This document shows, in pieces, positions 1 through 11,616 of a stretch of 64,000 nt of DNA. Below the pieces are notes generated by a model that saw only the letters and a list, made by a program, of their open reading frames with translations, did no database searches and had not been told where the DNA came from. The stretch's first letter is position 1. Each line of letters starts with the position of its first letter. The translations under genes were made by a program, and so were the position numbers. The DNA is from Bactrocera neohumeralis (lineage: Eukaryota > Arthropoda > Insecta > Diptera > Tephritidae), in the NCBI RefSeq assembly GCF_024586455.1, contig NC_065921.1, forward strand, positions 72,683,865 through 72,747,864. The letters run 5' to 3'.

Positions 1-191
1 CGGCGTGTTTGCGGCGGTAATGGAAATTAATTTCATATAATTATTTCATTTTTTACTTTCTATTTGAAAATATTGGAATTGTATAATATTGCGGCGTAGT
101 TTGCAAGCGAATTTCAAGATAGTTGAAATAGGGGTGTGGTTTCCGAATTAACTTGTGGGTGGAATGCGAATAAAATGGAAACATAGGCGGG

Positions 192-720
192 AGGGTCCAA
201 GTGTAGCCAAGTCCTTCAGCACCTGGTCTTTCCAACGGCGGGTACTGCGTCGAATACTCTCAGAGCTAAAGTGTTTTCATCCATTCGGACGACATGATCT
301 AGCCTGAGTAGCCACTGCCTTTTAATTCGCTGAACTATGTCAATGTTGTATATCTCATCCTTCCACCGACTGCGGCACTCACCTTTGCCAATGCGCAAAA
401 AACCATAAATCGTCTGCAGAACCTTTCTCTCGAATGCTCGTACCGTCGAACTTACAGATGATGTCATCGTCCATGCATCTGCACCATATACCCTGAAGGG
501 GATGATGAGTGTCTTAGAGTTAGGTTTTTGTTCGTAGAGAGAGGACTTTACTTCTCAATTGCCTACTCTGTCCGAAGTAGCACCTGTTGGCCAGAGTTAA
601 TCTGCGTTCGATTACGAAGCTGACGTGTTGTTGGTGTTAATGCTGGTTCCATGATAGACTAGACAAAACTATCTTCGACTTTGAGGTTATAACTGTCAAA
701 GGGGGGCTTTCATTCGAGGC
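192..720 (-). mobile_element. RTE-like LINE, 3' part of reverse transcriptase frame (degenerate)
   Basis: The minus strand reads RAFERKVLQTIYGF then DIVQRIKRQWLLRLDHVVRM, the C-terminal region after the RT domain in RTE-like elements. Upstream on the same strand is a degraded stretch with ERRLTLANRCYFG and RQLRSKV. Frames are broken. The 3' tail found in sister copies is missing here, so the 3' flank has been lost. Confidence 0.7.
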
Positions 721-972
721 TGTTTTCTTCCTTTTGTGAGGGGTGTTTTTACGTGGCGGTTTCCAAACGCAGGGCACAACCCTGGGTAAGGATGTTTCGT
801 CTTCTCACTTTAGCTCGCCCTCAAACGGATGTTTTTGGCTACCCAGACGATATTTGGTTTAATACCGGAAGTCGTGAGTTGCTTGAGCCACATGTAAAAT
901 AATCGTTTCTGGGCACTACCAAGTAAATGGCGCTCAGAGAACTTTCCTTACTTGCTTGAACTTCCATCCGCT
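721..972 (-). repeat. Unidentified segment shared with 9190-9430
   Basis: Its reverse complement aligns with 9190-9430 over nearly its whole length: landmarks GAGGGCGAGCTAAAGTGAGA, CTCAAGCARCTCACRA, and the ACGTAAAAA near the end. In both places it directly precedes RTE-like sequence, so it may be an upstream part of that element or an older host element. Confidence 0.6.
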
Positions 973-997
973 ATAGGAAATAGTTAGGTTGCCTTCT

Positions 998-1290
998 TAT
1001 ACCCTCAACAGGGTATACTCATACTAAGTTTTCCATGGCTTTTTGTAACAACCAGAAAGAAATGTCAGAGGTCCTATAAATGAACAGCGGACGAGCTGAG
1101 TCGATTTAGCCATATACGTCAGTATGTTTCTCGATATATAAGCGAAACAGTGCCTCAGTTTTTGAGTTACCTATCTGACATTTTACGAGTACACATGTCT
1201 TTTTACCTCCGACATCGGAACATTCAGCATATAGCTGTCATATAAACTGATCGCTAAAAATCATGCCATTATATGAAAAACTTTTCCATT
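998..1290 (+). repeat. Dispersed repeat with TATACCCTG...CAGGGTATA end
   Basis: Starts with a near-palindrome at 998-1017, followed by GCTGAGTCGATTTAGCC, a TTTTTGAG sentence and GCATATAGCTGTCATA. The same order appears in inverse orientation at 40800-41477. Only one partial internal unit is present here. Confidence 0.65.
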
Positions 1291-1799
1291 TTATAAGACA
1301 TCTTTACGATATTTAGCATAGATTTTTGTCTATCTTAAATAGGCCTACTAGTTCTTAATTATTCCTGCTGGAGTTTTAGTTTAATTTGAGCTGAAGTATT
1401 CGCCCTACAGGACTTCAACGTTTTTTGTGAACTTTAAGCGCGACATCATATCTAAATTTGATACTTGAACTGTGAAGCTCCTAGATATCTAAGTCGAGCA
1501 TTATCTAGAATGCTGGACAAAAGCAATGGTTGTTCATGCCTACTTATTTGCACTTTCTGCATGTATCGTCATTACTAATACCCGTCTGGCACCCATGTGA
1601 TGTTGTGATCTGTGATAAGGCCAACAACCGTTCTACAGTTCTTTCGAGACCTTTTAAGTGAAAAGAGTGTGCGGTTTTCTTTAGTGCTCTTGCACATAAT
1701 CTTGGCGATCCTGCATGTTCTTAAGGTATTCCAACACGCCCTGATCCGTCTGTTAACTTTTTTTGGAAATTTCATTGTATATCATGTTTTGTGACTATT
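1291..1799. other. Unassigned AT-rich stretch
   Basis: Short opposite-strand frames only. No homology, repeat or RNA gene recognised. Confidence 0.3.
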
Positions 1800-2600
1800 T
1801 CCTGTACTAGTTCATTTCAGACAGATTAGAGGTCGTTGAAGACATGAAGAAGTGAAGAATATGATCCTTGAAAATAGTCAGGCCAGTGTTAGAGAGATTT
1901 AAAAAGAGCTCGCCATATCTCGCGAGTCCGTTGAAATGATTTTGATGTATATATTTTGAGTACGAAATGTGTTCTTGCTCAACTCGTCCCCATAAAGCTG
2001 ATTAAAAAAAAAAAAAATCAAGGTAAAGTGGTCTCTTTGAACATGCTTGACCGTGCGAATTCTGATGCCACTTTCATCGATAGCATTATAACTACCGATG
2101 AGACACAGGTTTGTGAGTTTCTCATGCAAACAAGTCAACAATCGTAGAAATGGAGGGGGAAAAACGAGTCGAAACCAAAAAAAAAGCATGCCAAAGCCGC
2201 TCAAATTCAAAGTGATACTCATGGTTTTAAACATCATGAATTTGTTCTGTAGAAACAGGCGGTTAATAAGGAGTTCTATTTGGCCCTATTTGCGTGAAAA
2301 CATCCGTCGAAAACGGCCGGAATTGTGAGAACAATTCATGAATTTTACATTATGAAAATGCACCATTGCATCGAGTCACGATAGTGGATGAATTTAAAGC
2401 CAAACCGCAGTGAATTCCATCGATCAACCACCGTATTCACCAGATTTGGCTCCGTTCTTGTTCTCCAAATGGAAATTGACGCTCCGTGGAACCCGATTTC
2501 AGTCGTTTGAAGAGATCAAACAAAATATGCTGAAGATACTGAAGGCCATCCCAAAAAGTTCTTATAAAAAGTGTTTCGAGGACTGGAAAAAGCTTTGACA
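1800..2600 (+). pseudogene. Mariner-like transposase, decayed
   Basis: The first part preserves scraps of the N-terminal DNA-binding region. TTDETQV near 2093 marks the first catalytic Asp. At about 2350 the normally invariant DNAP reads ENAP, so the second catalytic Asp is replaced by Glu. PPYSPDLAP at 2428-2454 marks the third block, followed by LTLRGTRFQSFEEIKQN and KCFEDWKK, the usual C-terminus. Several frameshifts and stops make it nonfunctional. Terminal repeats were not identified. Confidence 0.8.
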
Positions 2601-3866
2601 TAAGTGTATTACATTTGGTGGAGATTACAATTTCCGGGTCCTTTTTTGTCACAATGTATTGCGGTTATTTGCAATTATGATTTTTGTTTCGTGTTTGACA
2701 AAACTTCAGTCGCTATCAAGCTAGATACAGGCTGCTTGCGACGAAATCGAAACGAAAGTAGTGTGAGACCAACTATAAACACACCGCCATACCAACAATT
2801 ATCAATGTACGCAATCAGGATATCCCGTTATTAACATAAACATTTTCAATGAGTTGAGCATTTTTGTAATGACATTTTTATGCAAATTGAAACTACTACA
2901 AATCATTTGGTGCACATGAAATGTCAACAACAGCTTAGCATTGCTCGCTATGGAGGACTTTGCGTGTAAGGTGCGTGCGCTCCGAACTAACTCTTTGGCC
3001 CGGCAGCTCTTCATTATGCCTAAGTTACCGCCTTGCTTGCGCTGACCCTACGCCGTTCATTCACCTAAGTTCTTGCTGGCGCCACAAACTCTGCCTTTGC
3101 CGCTATTCTTCTTTACCCCAACACAGAGTAAGTGCTAATGCACGAGCGCTTCGCTTAAACTTGTGTGGCACAAAGGACTTTCATCATGACGCACACTCAT
3201 CCCACAGTTGGGGCTCTATATATACATATACGTATACCAGATATATATATATATGTATATATGTACGTATATATAGAAATATTTCTATGCTTTTGTAATT
3301 TGTTTTCCATTTTTACTTAGTCGCTTCCGGCTTGTTCGGGCTTGACTTAACTCGCTCGTAGTTTTTGCGGTCATCAGGGTTAACCGCGAAGCTTTTTGCT
3401 CTTAACGCTTTGTGGTCGTGTTTAACAACTTCGAACTTTAAATGAAAACTCGCCTCACAATAGTCGGGGAAAACAATGGACACGAAAGTGCTGAAAAAGC
3501 AAAAATTCGCTGCGCCCAAAAGTGTGAGTAAATGGTTGGTTTAAGAAATTGTTTTCAACATTTTTTTGTGGTTTTAATTGCGGACCGACAAGCAAGTTGT
3601 TTCTTAGCTGCGTGTTCTTCTTTTTCTTCTTCTTCGGTGTTTGAGTGCGGCGAATTTGGAACACGAAATGCTTTGTGGTTGCAAAAGTTTTGGTGAACTA
3701 TTTAAATTTGTGGGTATTTTATTAAATTAGAGAATGGTGGAGAGATCATAATTTGCGAGACATAAAACTTTAAGCAAGGTGTTTATCAGATTGTAGTCTA
3801 GATTGGGATAGAAGATATAAGATAAAGACATTTTTCTTAAAAAAAAAAGGTTAACAGTAGCATATA
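2601..3866. other. Intergenic, with (TA)-rich microsatellite
   Basis: No coding signal recognised. A TATA/TATG-rich simple repeat occupies about 3222-3290. A moderately GC-rich patch lies at 2950-3190 with no convincing frame. Confidence 0.35.
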
Positions 3867-5101
3867 CTCAGAGCCCAAAAAATAAGGTGACATTTGAATT
3901 TAAACTCCGCGCGTTGAAGGATTTGGAGAATTATTATTTTTTTAGGTTGGTAGTACTGTCAGTCACATTTATGTCAAATTTCATGTCAAAATATGTTAAT
4001 TAGTGTTTGAGATACGTGTCGTTTTGTGAGCTGCTAAAAGTGAGTTTTTCGTTTTTTGTGATGTCGAAATTTTTTGAGCAAAGTCTTTGCATTAAATTTT
4101 GTTTACGGAATCAATTTTCTGCTGCAGATACGTTGAGGATGGTGCAGAAAGCCTTTGGTGATGAGGCTATGTCTAAAAAAAATTTTTACAAGTGGTATAG
4201 TGAGTTCCAAGCCGGCCGTGAACGTGTCGAAGACGAAGAGCGTCCAGGGCGACCATCAACCTCAATCGACGAAGATCACGTTCAACAAATCAAAGATTTG
4301 GTGTTGAAAAACAATGATGAAGTTGGCATATCGAAAGGCTCAGCCAATACCATTTTGAAGGATGTTTTGGGCCTCAAGCGCGTCAAATCTCGACTGGTAC
4401 CGAAAGCATTGAATATTTTTGGAAAAAAGGCGTCGCGTTGAAGTGTGTGAAACGACGCTTTCCGACTAACAGGGTGTCATGAAACGCATTATAACTGGCG
4501 ATGAGACTTGGATCTATGCTAACGATCCTGAAACAACCGATCAATCGAGCGAATATCGTGCCAAAAGAGAGTCGAGACCAAAAAATCGCGCCAAAGTCGC
4601 TAAAAAATCAAGGTCATGTTGACTGTTTTCTTCGATTATCGTGGTGTTGTGCATTATGAATTCCTTCCAACCGGTCAAACAGTCTACAAGGAATATTATT
4701 TGAACGTTATGCGTCGTTTGCGGTACGCTATCCGCCTAAAAAGGCCGGAATTGTGGAAAGACAATTCTTGCTTTTTACACCACGATAATGCACCATCCCA
4801 TACTGCCCTCGTAATTCGTGATAATTTCGCCAAAAACTCAACCCATATTCACCTGATCTGGCGCCGTGCGACTTCACCAAGCTCAAAAGACCGCTCCGGG
4901 GACCCCGTTTTTATACGATAAAGGAGATTCAAGCCGCAGCGAAGACGGAACTGAAGGCCATCCCGGAAAATGACCACAACCAGTGTTTCGAAGATTGGAA
5001 AATCCGTTAGGGGATTACTTTGAAGGGGATGAAATTGATTTGGAAAAATAAATAAAGAATTTTCAAAATAAATACAATGTCACCTAATTTTTTGGGCACA
5101 G
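3867..5101 (+). mobile_element. Nearly full-length mariner element with TIRs and TA target duplication
   Basis: About 1.23 kb. The left end (CTCAGAGCCCAAAAAATAAGG) and the reverse complement of the right end (CTGTGCCCAAAAAATTAGG) match over the GCCCAAAAAAT core and the following GGTGACAT. TA flanks both ends. The 1.2-1.3 kb size is normal for mariner. Frameshifts in the transposase make it non-autonomous. Confidence 0.88.
4061..5010 (+). pseudogene. Mariner transposase, frameshifted
   Basis: The frame opens MSKFFEQSLCIKFCLRNQF, a helix-turn-helix DNA-binding region, then DEERPGRPSTS and LGLKRVKSRLVPK up to the stop at 4441. In a second frame come ITGDETWIY (first catalytic Asp) and ESRPKNRAKV. 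The original frame resumes at 4616 with FFDYRGVVHYEFLP and HHDNAPSH (second Asp). A third shift near 4850 exposes YSPDLAPCD (third Asp). The catalytic triad therefore survives, but across at least three frame breaks. Decay looks recent, since the residues are otherwise well conserved. Confidence 0.9.
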
Positions 5102-5279
5102 TATAATTATCCTTTGAACCCAATATATTTTAGACCTTACTTACATAGGTCTTATTATATACGAAACTTAATAGATTTCCAATTAATCTGCTCAAGCCTT
5201 TAAGAGATTGTATTACGTGGCTATTGAACGCGGTTTAACGAACCTTATTGAAAACTCCTCTGCTTGATGATCTCATTTC

Positions 5280-6150
5280 CGATAACTCTGGTGCCCACCC
5301 AGGAGGTTTCCTCTTTCCTTTCTGAGTTTTCAGAGGAAAAGAACTTTCAAAGGCAGACCTACATGTAGAACTGAAGACCTCGATGACAGAAAACATTTTT
5401 GAAGTAATTTTGAAGACAGTGCGCGGCCAGATAACAATCCGTGTTCATGCCATTTACAAAGACCAGATTTTCGTCTAAATGAGTACTCATTTCTTCTTAT
5501 CGGTCGCACTGGTAGATTGAAGCTTCTTGCCATAAAGGTCGCAAGCCCCAGTCCTAAAGTTTCTATAGGGTATTCTGACCGGATTCGCTCTGTCCAGGTG
5601 AAAAGTAATATACCTTTGATTAAAGCAGGAATAGTCAGAGAATAAAGCTATTTCCCATGATGCCAAAATGAAGTCAAGGGCTTCTTCTCTGCCTGCAGTT
5701 ACGAAAGTGCAAGAGATTCTCTTCTTCTTAATATAGAGATTTTTACTACAAATTAAATCAAAAAATGATTTACATCTAGTATTTATGTTGGAGCTTCCCA
5801 AGAGTTTGGCAATTGAGCCCGTGTCCGAACCAATAATGACGCTGGCTTTTTTGGGTCGCGCCTCGCCCGGAATATTCTTCTGCACCATTGGCAAAGCCAG
5901 AGTTCTCCGGAATTCTCCTCGAGCCTAGTAGTCACAACATGCTCGTTGCTGACATTTGGTAAGAGGGAATCATCTAGTTCGTTTCGGATCAGTAGACAAA
6001 CTCTGATTCTACCTGTATTGTTGGAAGCCAGTCGCTTATGACTCCTCTTCCTCAGTCCATAGATGCCGCTACTATTGAGCCACGGTTCTTGGATTAGAAT
6101 GACATCGGCTCCGTTCCTTCCGCGTTCTGGAGATTAATTTGAAGGATCTT
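5280..6150 (-). mobile_element. LINE endonuclease (APE-type) domain, I/R1/LOA-like, decayed
   Basis: Minus-strand translation carries GADVILIQEPWLN (endonuclease motif), GRIRVCLLIRNEL, GSSNINTRCKSFFDLICSKN and TFVTAGREEALDFILAS, the order seen in R1/LOA-type ORF2 N-terminal nuclease domains. A long open part spans 5487-5894, with stops and shifts elsewhere. No reverse transcriptase follows, so the copy is truncated. Confidence 0.75.
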
Positions 6151-6189
6151 CATTCTCCAGACTTCTTCCAGAAGTGTGAGTTCCAAACT

Positions 6190-7015
6190 TCCGGAGCTCT
6201 GGCTTTTATCGCAGCATTCAGCTATCACACTTATAGGCTGAATATGTCCTGAATACCAATATATCAATATGCTATATATTTACACAAACACAAATTACGA
6301 TTTAGAACATGTATAATCCAACAATCCCTGATCTCTACCAGAGTTTTGCGGAGATCTGGCTTTTATCACAGTATTCAGCTATCACATTCTTAGGCTGAGT
6401 AAGCGCTGAATACCAGTATATTGATCAATAAATTTACACAAACCCAAATGACGGTTTAAAACGTTTACAGTTCAACTCCCTACTAGAATTTTTTCGAAGC
6501 GTTTCCTTTCATCTGCATTCAGCTACTTCCCTCATAAGCTGAATAACAGAATATCGATAAATAAATTTACACAAACAAAAATAATGATTTTAAACGTTTA
6601 TAGTCCAACACTGTCTACCCTCTACCAGGAGTTTTTCGAAGCTTTTACTTTCATTCAGTAGTCACCTATGACACTAATAAACTTATAAGCTGAATTAGCG
6701 CTGAATACCAAAATATCGATAAATAAATTTACAAAAACACAGTTTATTATTTAGAAAATTTAGAGTCCGACCCTCTATCAGGCATTTGCGTAGCTTTGGC
6801 TTTCATTACAGTATTCAGGTGTCATACTTATAAGCTGAATAATAGCTGAATACCAAAATATCCATAAATATATTTACACAAACACAAATTATGATTTAAA
6901 ACGTTTATGGTCCAACAATCTTTATTCCCTACTAAGCTTTTGCGGGGCTTTGGCTTTTTTATAGTATTCAGCTAAAATAATCATAAGCTGAATAAGCGCT
7001 GAATACCAAAATTTC
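6190..7015. repeat. Tandem array, about five units of 130-160 bp
   Basis: Each unit contains ATTCAGCTA...GCTGAATAA, then GAATACCAAAATAT and AATTTACACAAACA, then TTTAAAACGTTTA and a TTTGCGAAGCTTTGGCTTTC segment. The GAATACC marks near 6249, 6409, 6541 (degraded), 6702, 6853 and 6999 set the period. Two units carry a perfect TATCGATA (6552-6559 and 6714-6721). Each unit can fold on its ATTCAGC/GCTGAAT dyad. Confidence 0.88.
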
Positions 7016-8269
7016 AAAAGGCTGTTATGCAGTGGCACTCACAATAACTCTTGGCATGTTTTGCCATTTGTGTTGCTGTCGTAAAATTTATATTTCCCAA
7101 TTTTTAGATAAAGTATGTGCAGGTATTTTTTCAAGCAAAAAATTTATACACAAAAGGCTCATTGTATACCACCTTAGATGTTCCTGATGGCAATTAGTCT
7201 TTTTTCCACTCAATAAACTAAGCTGTAAATCTTTCCAAAGAAACATGGGTACACAATTACTCGCTCAAATGATTCTTAATGAGCTGGGAGCTTTTCTGCT
7301 TCACCAAATTACAATTTGGCATGCTGACCCCAGCCAAATGCTATTTCCTTTAACGAAGCGTATTTTAGGCAAGAAGAACGTGTAGGAGACCCTTAAATGC
7401 ACTTTAAATTCCATTTCAAATGTTTCGCTAAAAGAAGAACACTTTCGAAAAATAAGCTTCCTTATCGCTCAATCGGATACTTTACGCAAAGCACAGTAAT
7501 CAGTTTTCCAATACATGCAAACATATCTGTTCGAAACACAGCCATCTGGTGCCGTTTGTGAGGGAAATAGGAAGTATATCGAAAATATTACACGATTTCA
7601 CTCACATGAAAGAGTACGAGCCAAATTTATTAAGCAAACATGCAAACAAAAAATCCATCAGCGAAGCAACAACACTTTGCTATAATAGAAATGACACGCG
7701 ATTGCCGGGGCAGTGAGTAAGTGGTGTAGGAGCGCAAGTGTTATGGCGCTGCGCTGGGATTAAATTCAATAACGCAAACGAAAAAGAATCATATTGCTTG
7801 GCCAATGAAAGAAGAGTGAAGACGGCACGCTGTCTGACAGCTGGGGTAGCTAAAAGGATACGTTAGTCAGTTGTCAGCCAAATATACACATTTATGCCAC
7901 TTGGCGCGGGGAAAATTGATTGCAAGTAGTGCTCTATACTTTCAGCTTAATAGGAAGTAGGAAGTGGTTATTTGGTGCCTGCCTAAAACAGACCCTGGCA
8001 ATTTGTAGTTGCTTTTGTTGCACATGTCAACGCTATCAACGAACCTATTGTTATTGTTTTAGAGATTATTGCCACTTTTTGGCTGACGGATGGATGTTGT
8101 GTAGACTAGTTGAGACTCTAAGTACTTTACTTGAGTAATACCTCAATATTGTTTCTCAACAGTGCCTAAATTGAAGTAACTCTTGTTGTAACTCTACTCC
8201 AAACTTTAAGTCTTTGAGATTAATAAAAGAATATTCTGATCTGAAAAATTTCTTCAAGTAATTTAGCCT
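7016..8269. other. Unassigned intergenic sequence
   Basis: No frame longer than about 72 codons and no repeat family recognised. Confidence 0.3.
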
Positions 8270-8480
8270 TGGAAAATAATCCACGCCAAATTTCGTGAAG
8301 ATACGTCGTCAAATAAAAAAATTTCCCATACAAAGACTTGATTCCGATCGTTTCACTATAAGTCATAGTGATGCGATATGAGCGGATCCGACAAATAAAC
8401 AGCTTCTTGACATAGACGGGATATGTACGAAATTTCAGCTCGATATCTCTTAAACAAAGGGATACACTTTTAAAAATTGA
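8270..8480 (-). repeat. Partial copy of the ~160 bp dispersed repeat
   Basis: In minus orientation it keeps the CGAAATTTGG, GTATGGG and GATCGGAATCAAG landmarks of the units at 22.1-23.4 kb and 40.8-41.5 kb. The CAGGGTATA end is absent. Confidence 0.6.
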
Positions 8481-8494
8481 TTTCGATATTTCCT

Positions 8495-9175
8495 ACTTAA
8501 AAAAAAAAAAAAACACAGAAACTTCAAATTTAATCTGGAATATTTATTATCACTCGCCTAACATTCATTAAATTTTTTTTGTTTTTATTGAGTCCAATTT
8601 TCGATGACTCGTTTAAGCATTTCAACTGATAACTGGCGAATGAGGAGACTGATGTTTTGCTACAAGGCCTGAATCGGAGCTGTCTTGTTGAAACCAAATG
8701 TCGCCGAGATCACGAGCGCAATTTCAGTCAACAAATAGTCGTTCTCAACGGCATCATTTTTGAAGAAATATTGACCGATGATCCCAACCGGCGCACAAGC
8801 CACACCAAACCGTTGTTTTTTTGAATGAAATGGCAGCTATTGAACCTCTTCAAGTTGTTCTTCGTTCCATATGCGCCAATTTTGCTTGTTTACATACCCA
8901 TTGAGTCAGAAATGGGTCTCAGCGATGAACAAAATTTGGCTCGAAAACGTCGGATCTTTTTGGAGCTTTTCAAGAGCCCATAGAGCGAAGCGATGTCGCT
9001 TGAGAAGGTCCAGCGACTTCTCGGCATAAAATCCACCAAGTCATTCCATACGTCAGTCCGAGTTTCAGCGAACGCCGTCGAATATTTTCTTCAATATGTG
9101 CTGGACGTGGTCAATTGGGTCGTTAAGAACTCACGCGCGATCTGGCTATTCAAAAAAGCATCTCTACTTAGGGGA
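8495..9175 (-). mobile_element. IS630/Tc1-type element, decayed copy of the 35.3 kb family
   Basis: The end nearest 8510 (CACAGAAACTTCAAATTTAAT) matches the copies at 18.8 and 35.3 kb. Internally, minus-strand scraps include ENWTQ, MLK and ALKQNIS of the transposase C-terminus and FRAKFCSSLRPISDS of the catalytic region. The other end (AAGTAGAGATGCTTTTTTGAA) matches the 36.3 kb end of the best copy. Heavily mutated, with internal loss. Confidence 0.7.
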
Positions 9176-9179
9176 TGGA

Positions 9180-9720
9180 GTCATGTGTAGAAGTTCACGC
9201 AATTGAGGAAATCTCTGAGATCGCCATTCACTGGGGAGTGGCCAGAAACGAAACTTTTACACATGGCTCAAGCAGCTCACAAGTTCCGGTCGTTGACCAA
9301 GTATCTTCTGGGTAGCCTAAGAACATCCGTTCGAAGGCGAGCTAAAGTGAGAAGGCGAAACATTCGCTACATAGGGTTGTGCGCTGGGTTTGGGACCCAC
9401 CACGTAAAAAGCCCTCCCAATGAAAGATTACCAACTGCCTCGGATGAGAGACCCCCCTTTTGAATGGCTAGGTCATGTTGTCCGAATGGACGAAAACACT
9501 CCAGCTCTGAAAGTATTCGACGCAGTACCCGCCGGGGGAAGCAGAGGAAGAGGAAGACCTCCACTCCGTCGGAAGGACCAGGTGGAGAAAGACCTGGCTT
9601 CGCTTGGAATATCCAATTGGCGCCACGTAGCGAAAAGAAGAAACGACTGGCGCGCTGTTGTTAACTCATCTATAATCGCGTAAGCGGTGTCTACGCCAGT
9701 TAAGAATAAGAAGACTTGGA
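9180..9720 (+). mobile_element. RTE-like LINE fragment with internal deletion
   Basis: 9190-9430 is the segment shared with 721-972. It is joined at about 9462 directly to EWLGHVVRMDENTPALKVFDAVPAGG, then RRKDQVEKDLASLGISNWRH, the RTE-like C-terminus. It finishes with the family 3' end (GGTGTCTACGCCAGTTAAGAA followed by an AAG-rich tail). Compared with 192-972, the region encoding RQLRSKV to DIVQRIKRQ is missing. Confidence 0.8.
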
Positions 9721-10869
9721 TCACCCGTTATAATATTATTATCCTATCCTACATATGTATGTATTAATACCTTCTAAGAATTATCACATTCTTTGTCTCT
9801 TACCACCCAAGTTACTTAAGGTTCAATTCCGAAAATACTGGCATGCTATATTAGGCTAGGTTAAGAGGTCTATCTTAACAGAAATCTACATGGACAGTTT
9901 GGAACACCGATCCATTGTGGTATAAAATTTTTATATTATAGATCATAAGTCTGTCATAAATCGGCAAATTTGTTGAGACGACTGTGCCATTTTGGGTTTG
10001 TCTACCAGTTTGCTGAAAGTAAGACTTCCGCGTTGATTCCACCTCAGTTTTCCAAAGGCTGGTCAATGGAGCAGAAAGTGCCTGTATATTTCTACCACAC
10101 TCTCCTCTATATAACTTTGACAACTTGCTTCAGACAAGATTTTTAACCTTACGACATATAACCGCAAACTACTTTATTTGAATTTGATAGACATAATTAT
10201 TAAGCTTATTGTTCATTTGCTCATACCCAACTTTTCTCTGTCCAGTAAGTCCTGTAATGAGGTCTGGGAATCTCTATTCTTTGTCCGAACTTCAGCGTTG
10301 CTTTGTATTGTGTCTGGTAATCTCATCGTATCTCATCTTCCACGTTAAATGAAGAGAGTATGAGTGAAGTGAGAATACACATACTTTTACGCGATTTATG
10401 TGCATGAATACAACTCTGATTTCATTTGCCAAACACGCAAATACTACGTGTCCAGCTGCTGGCAAGTACAATGCTAAGACAACTGTCAGCATTTGTTTGT
10501 ATTCACTTTACTGCAATTGACAGCTGTCAACTGTAGACGGCGAATGGGAACAGAGCTTAAAATGAGTGCAAGAATTTTCTTGAATTGAATGGGTATCTTA
10601 TTTGGTATATAAAATTTTATGTGAGTAAGTTTCTTTAAGTCACTCGTCACTCATGAAGACATTTTAGGTTAAATTCAGAATTTATTTAGCGAAAATTTAT
10701 TATTCTGGGATATTCAATTGACCTCTTCGAGCTGGCTGATAACATATTCATTTTCAATTTATGGCTATAAGCAATCGTTCATCATCTTATTTGTCAGCTT
10801 TGATCATTAGCATTTCTACCTGTAGTGTTCACATCTGAAAACCTTCCAAAAAAAAGCAAGCAATATTTC
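9721..10869. other. Unassigned intergenic sequence
   Basis: Short frames only. No family recognised. Confidence 0.3.
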
Positions 10870-11616
10870 CTAACTTGGAAAAAGATGCACCTTCGGAGAG
10901 GCCAAAAGGTACTGTTGCGGTCGAAGATTAAATGGATAGACGAGGAATGCACCGCGACCATAGGTCTCTTGTGCTGCTCTCCTAAGTCCCAAGCCCCAGC
11001 ATAAGGGCTCAGGTCCTGCGGAACGAGCGAGATCATCAGCCAGTTCTTTCCCGGTTATACCTTTGTGACCGGGCACCCAGATGAGGAGCATTTGGCTACG
11101 TTCCGCTAGGCTATTCAGCCGTTCTCTAAACTCTTGTACCAGTAGCGATTTAAACTCATTGACAGATATTGCTTTAAGAGGTTACATGGGTTTCCTCGAG
11201 CAAAAAAAATTTTTTTTACATATAAAAAATTAAATATTTTAATGAATTTTTTCTTTTTTAAAATACTCATATTTAGTAAACATTTTGTAAAATTTTCAAA
11301 AAAAAATATCAAAATGGCAGTCATTACGACGCCATTTCTGGCAGTCCCTCGGAAAAAAGGTGCATCCGCGTTGTCAGCAGAACTTCTTTCAGGATCATCA
11401 GTTGTGTTGGATGTTTATCTCTATGCACCGACTTATGGCAAAGACTTCTGCCTGAAAAATGCTCGGAAAACTTCCAATCGGTATGTGAGTTGCGGTCGAA
11501 AATAGAAAATATCTATAAAATGATTTCCAATAATCCTGAAAACAAGTCAGCTGACAGTCTAAAGATATCACAGGAGCATATCGTCCATCTTCTTCAAAAA
11601 TAATTCGGGTAAGCAA
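10870..11616 (-). mobile_element. LINE RNase H domain, interrupted by an AT-rich insert
   Basis: Minus strand: SFPSIFQAEVFAISRCIEINIQHN (11398-11616) is the middle of a LINE RNase H domain. AISVNEFKSLL resumes at about 11170, followed by RERLN and LLIWVPGHKGITGKELADDLARSAG (10870-11091), which holds the C-terminal H/D motif region. Between them, 11175-11397 does not belong to the domain. I/R1/LOA-like elements carry such a domain after RT. Confidence 0.8.
11175..11397. repeat. AT-rich insertion inside the LINE RNase H
   Basis: About 220 bp splits the RNase H frame and replaces roughly 15 codons. It begins AGGTTACATGGGTTTCCTCG on the plus strand and contains A- and T-runs. No clear terminal inverted repeat or target duplication was found, so the mechanism is unknown. 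Confidence 0.5.
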
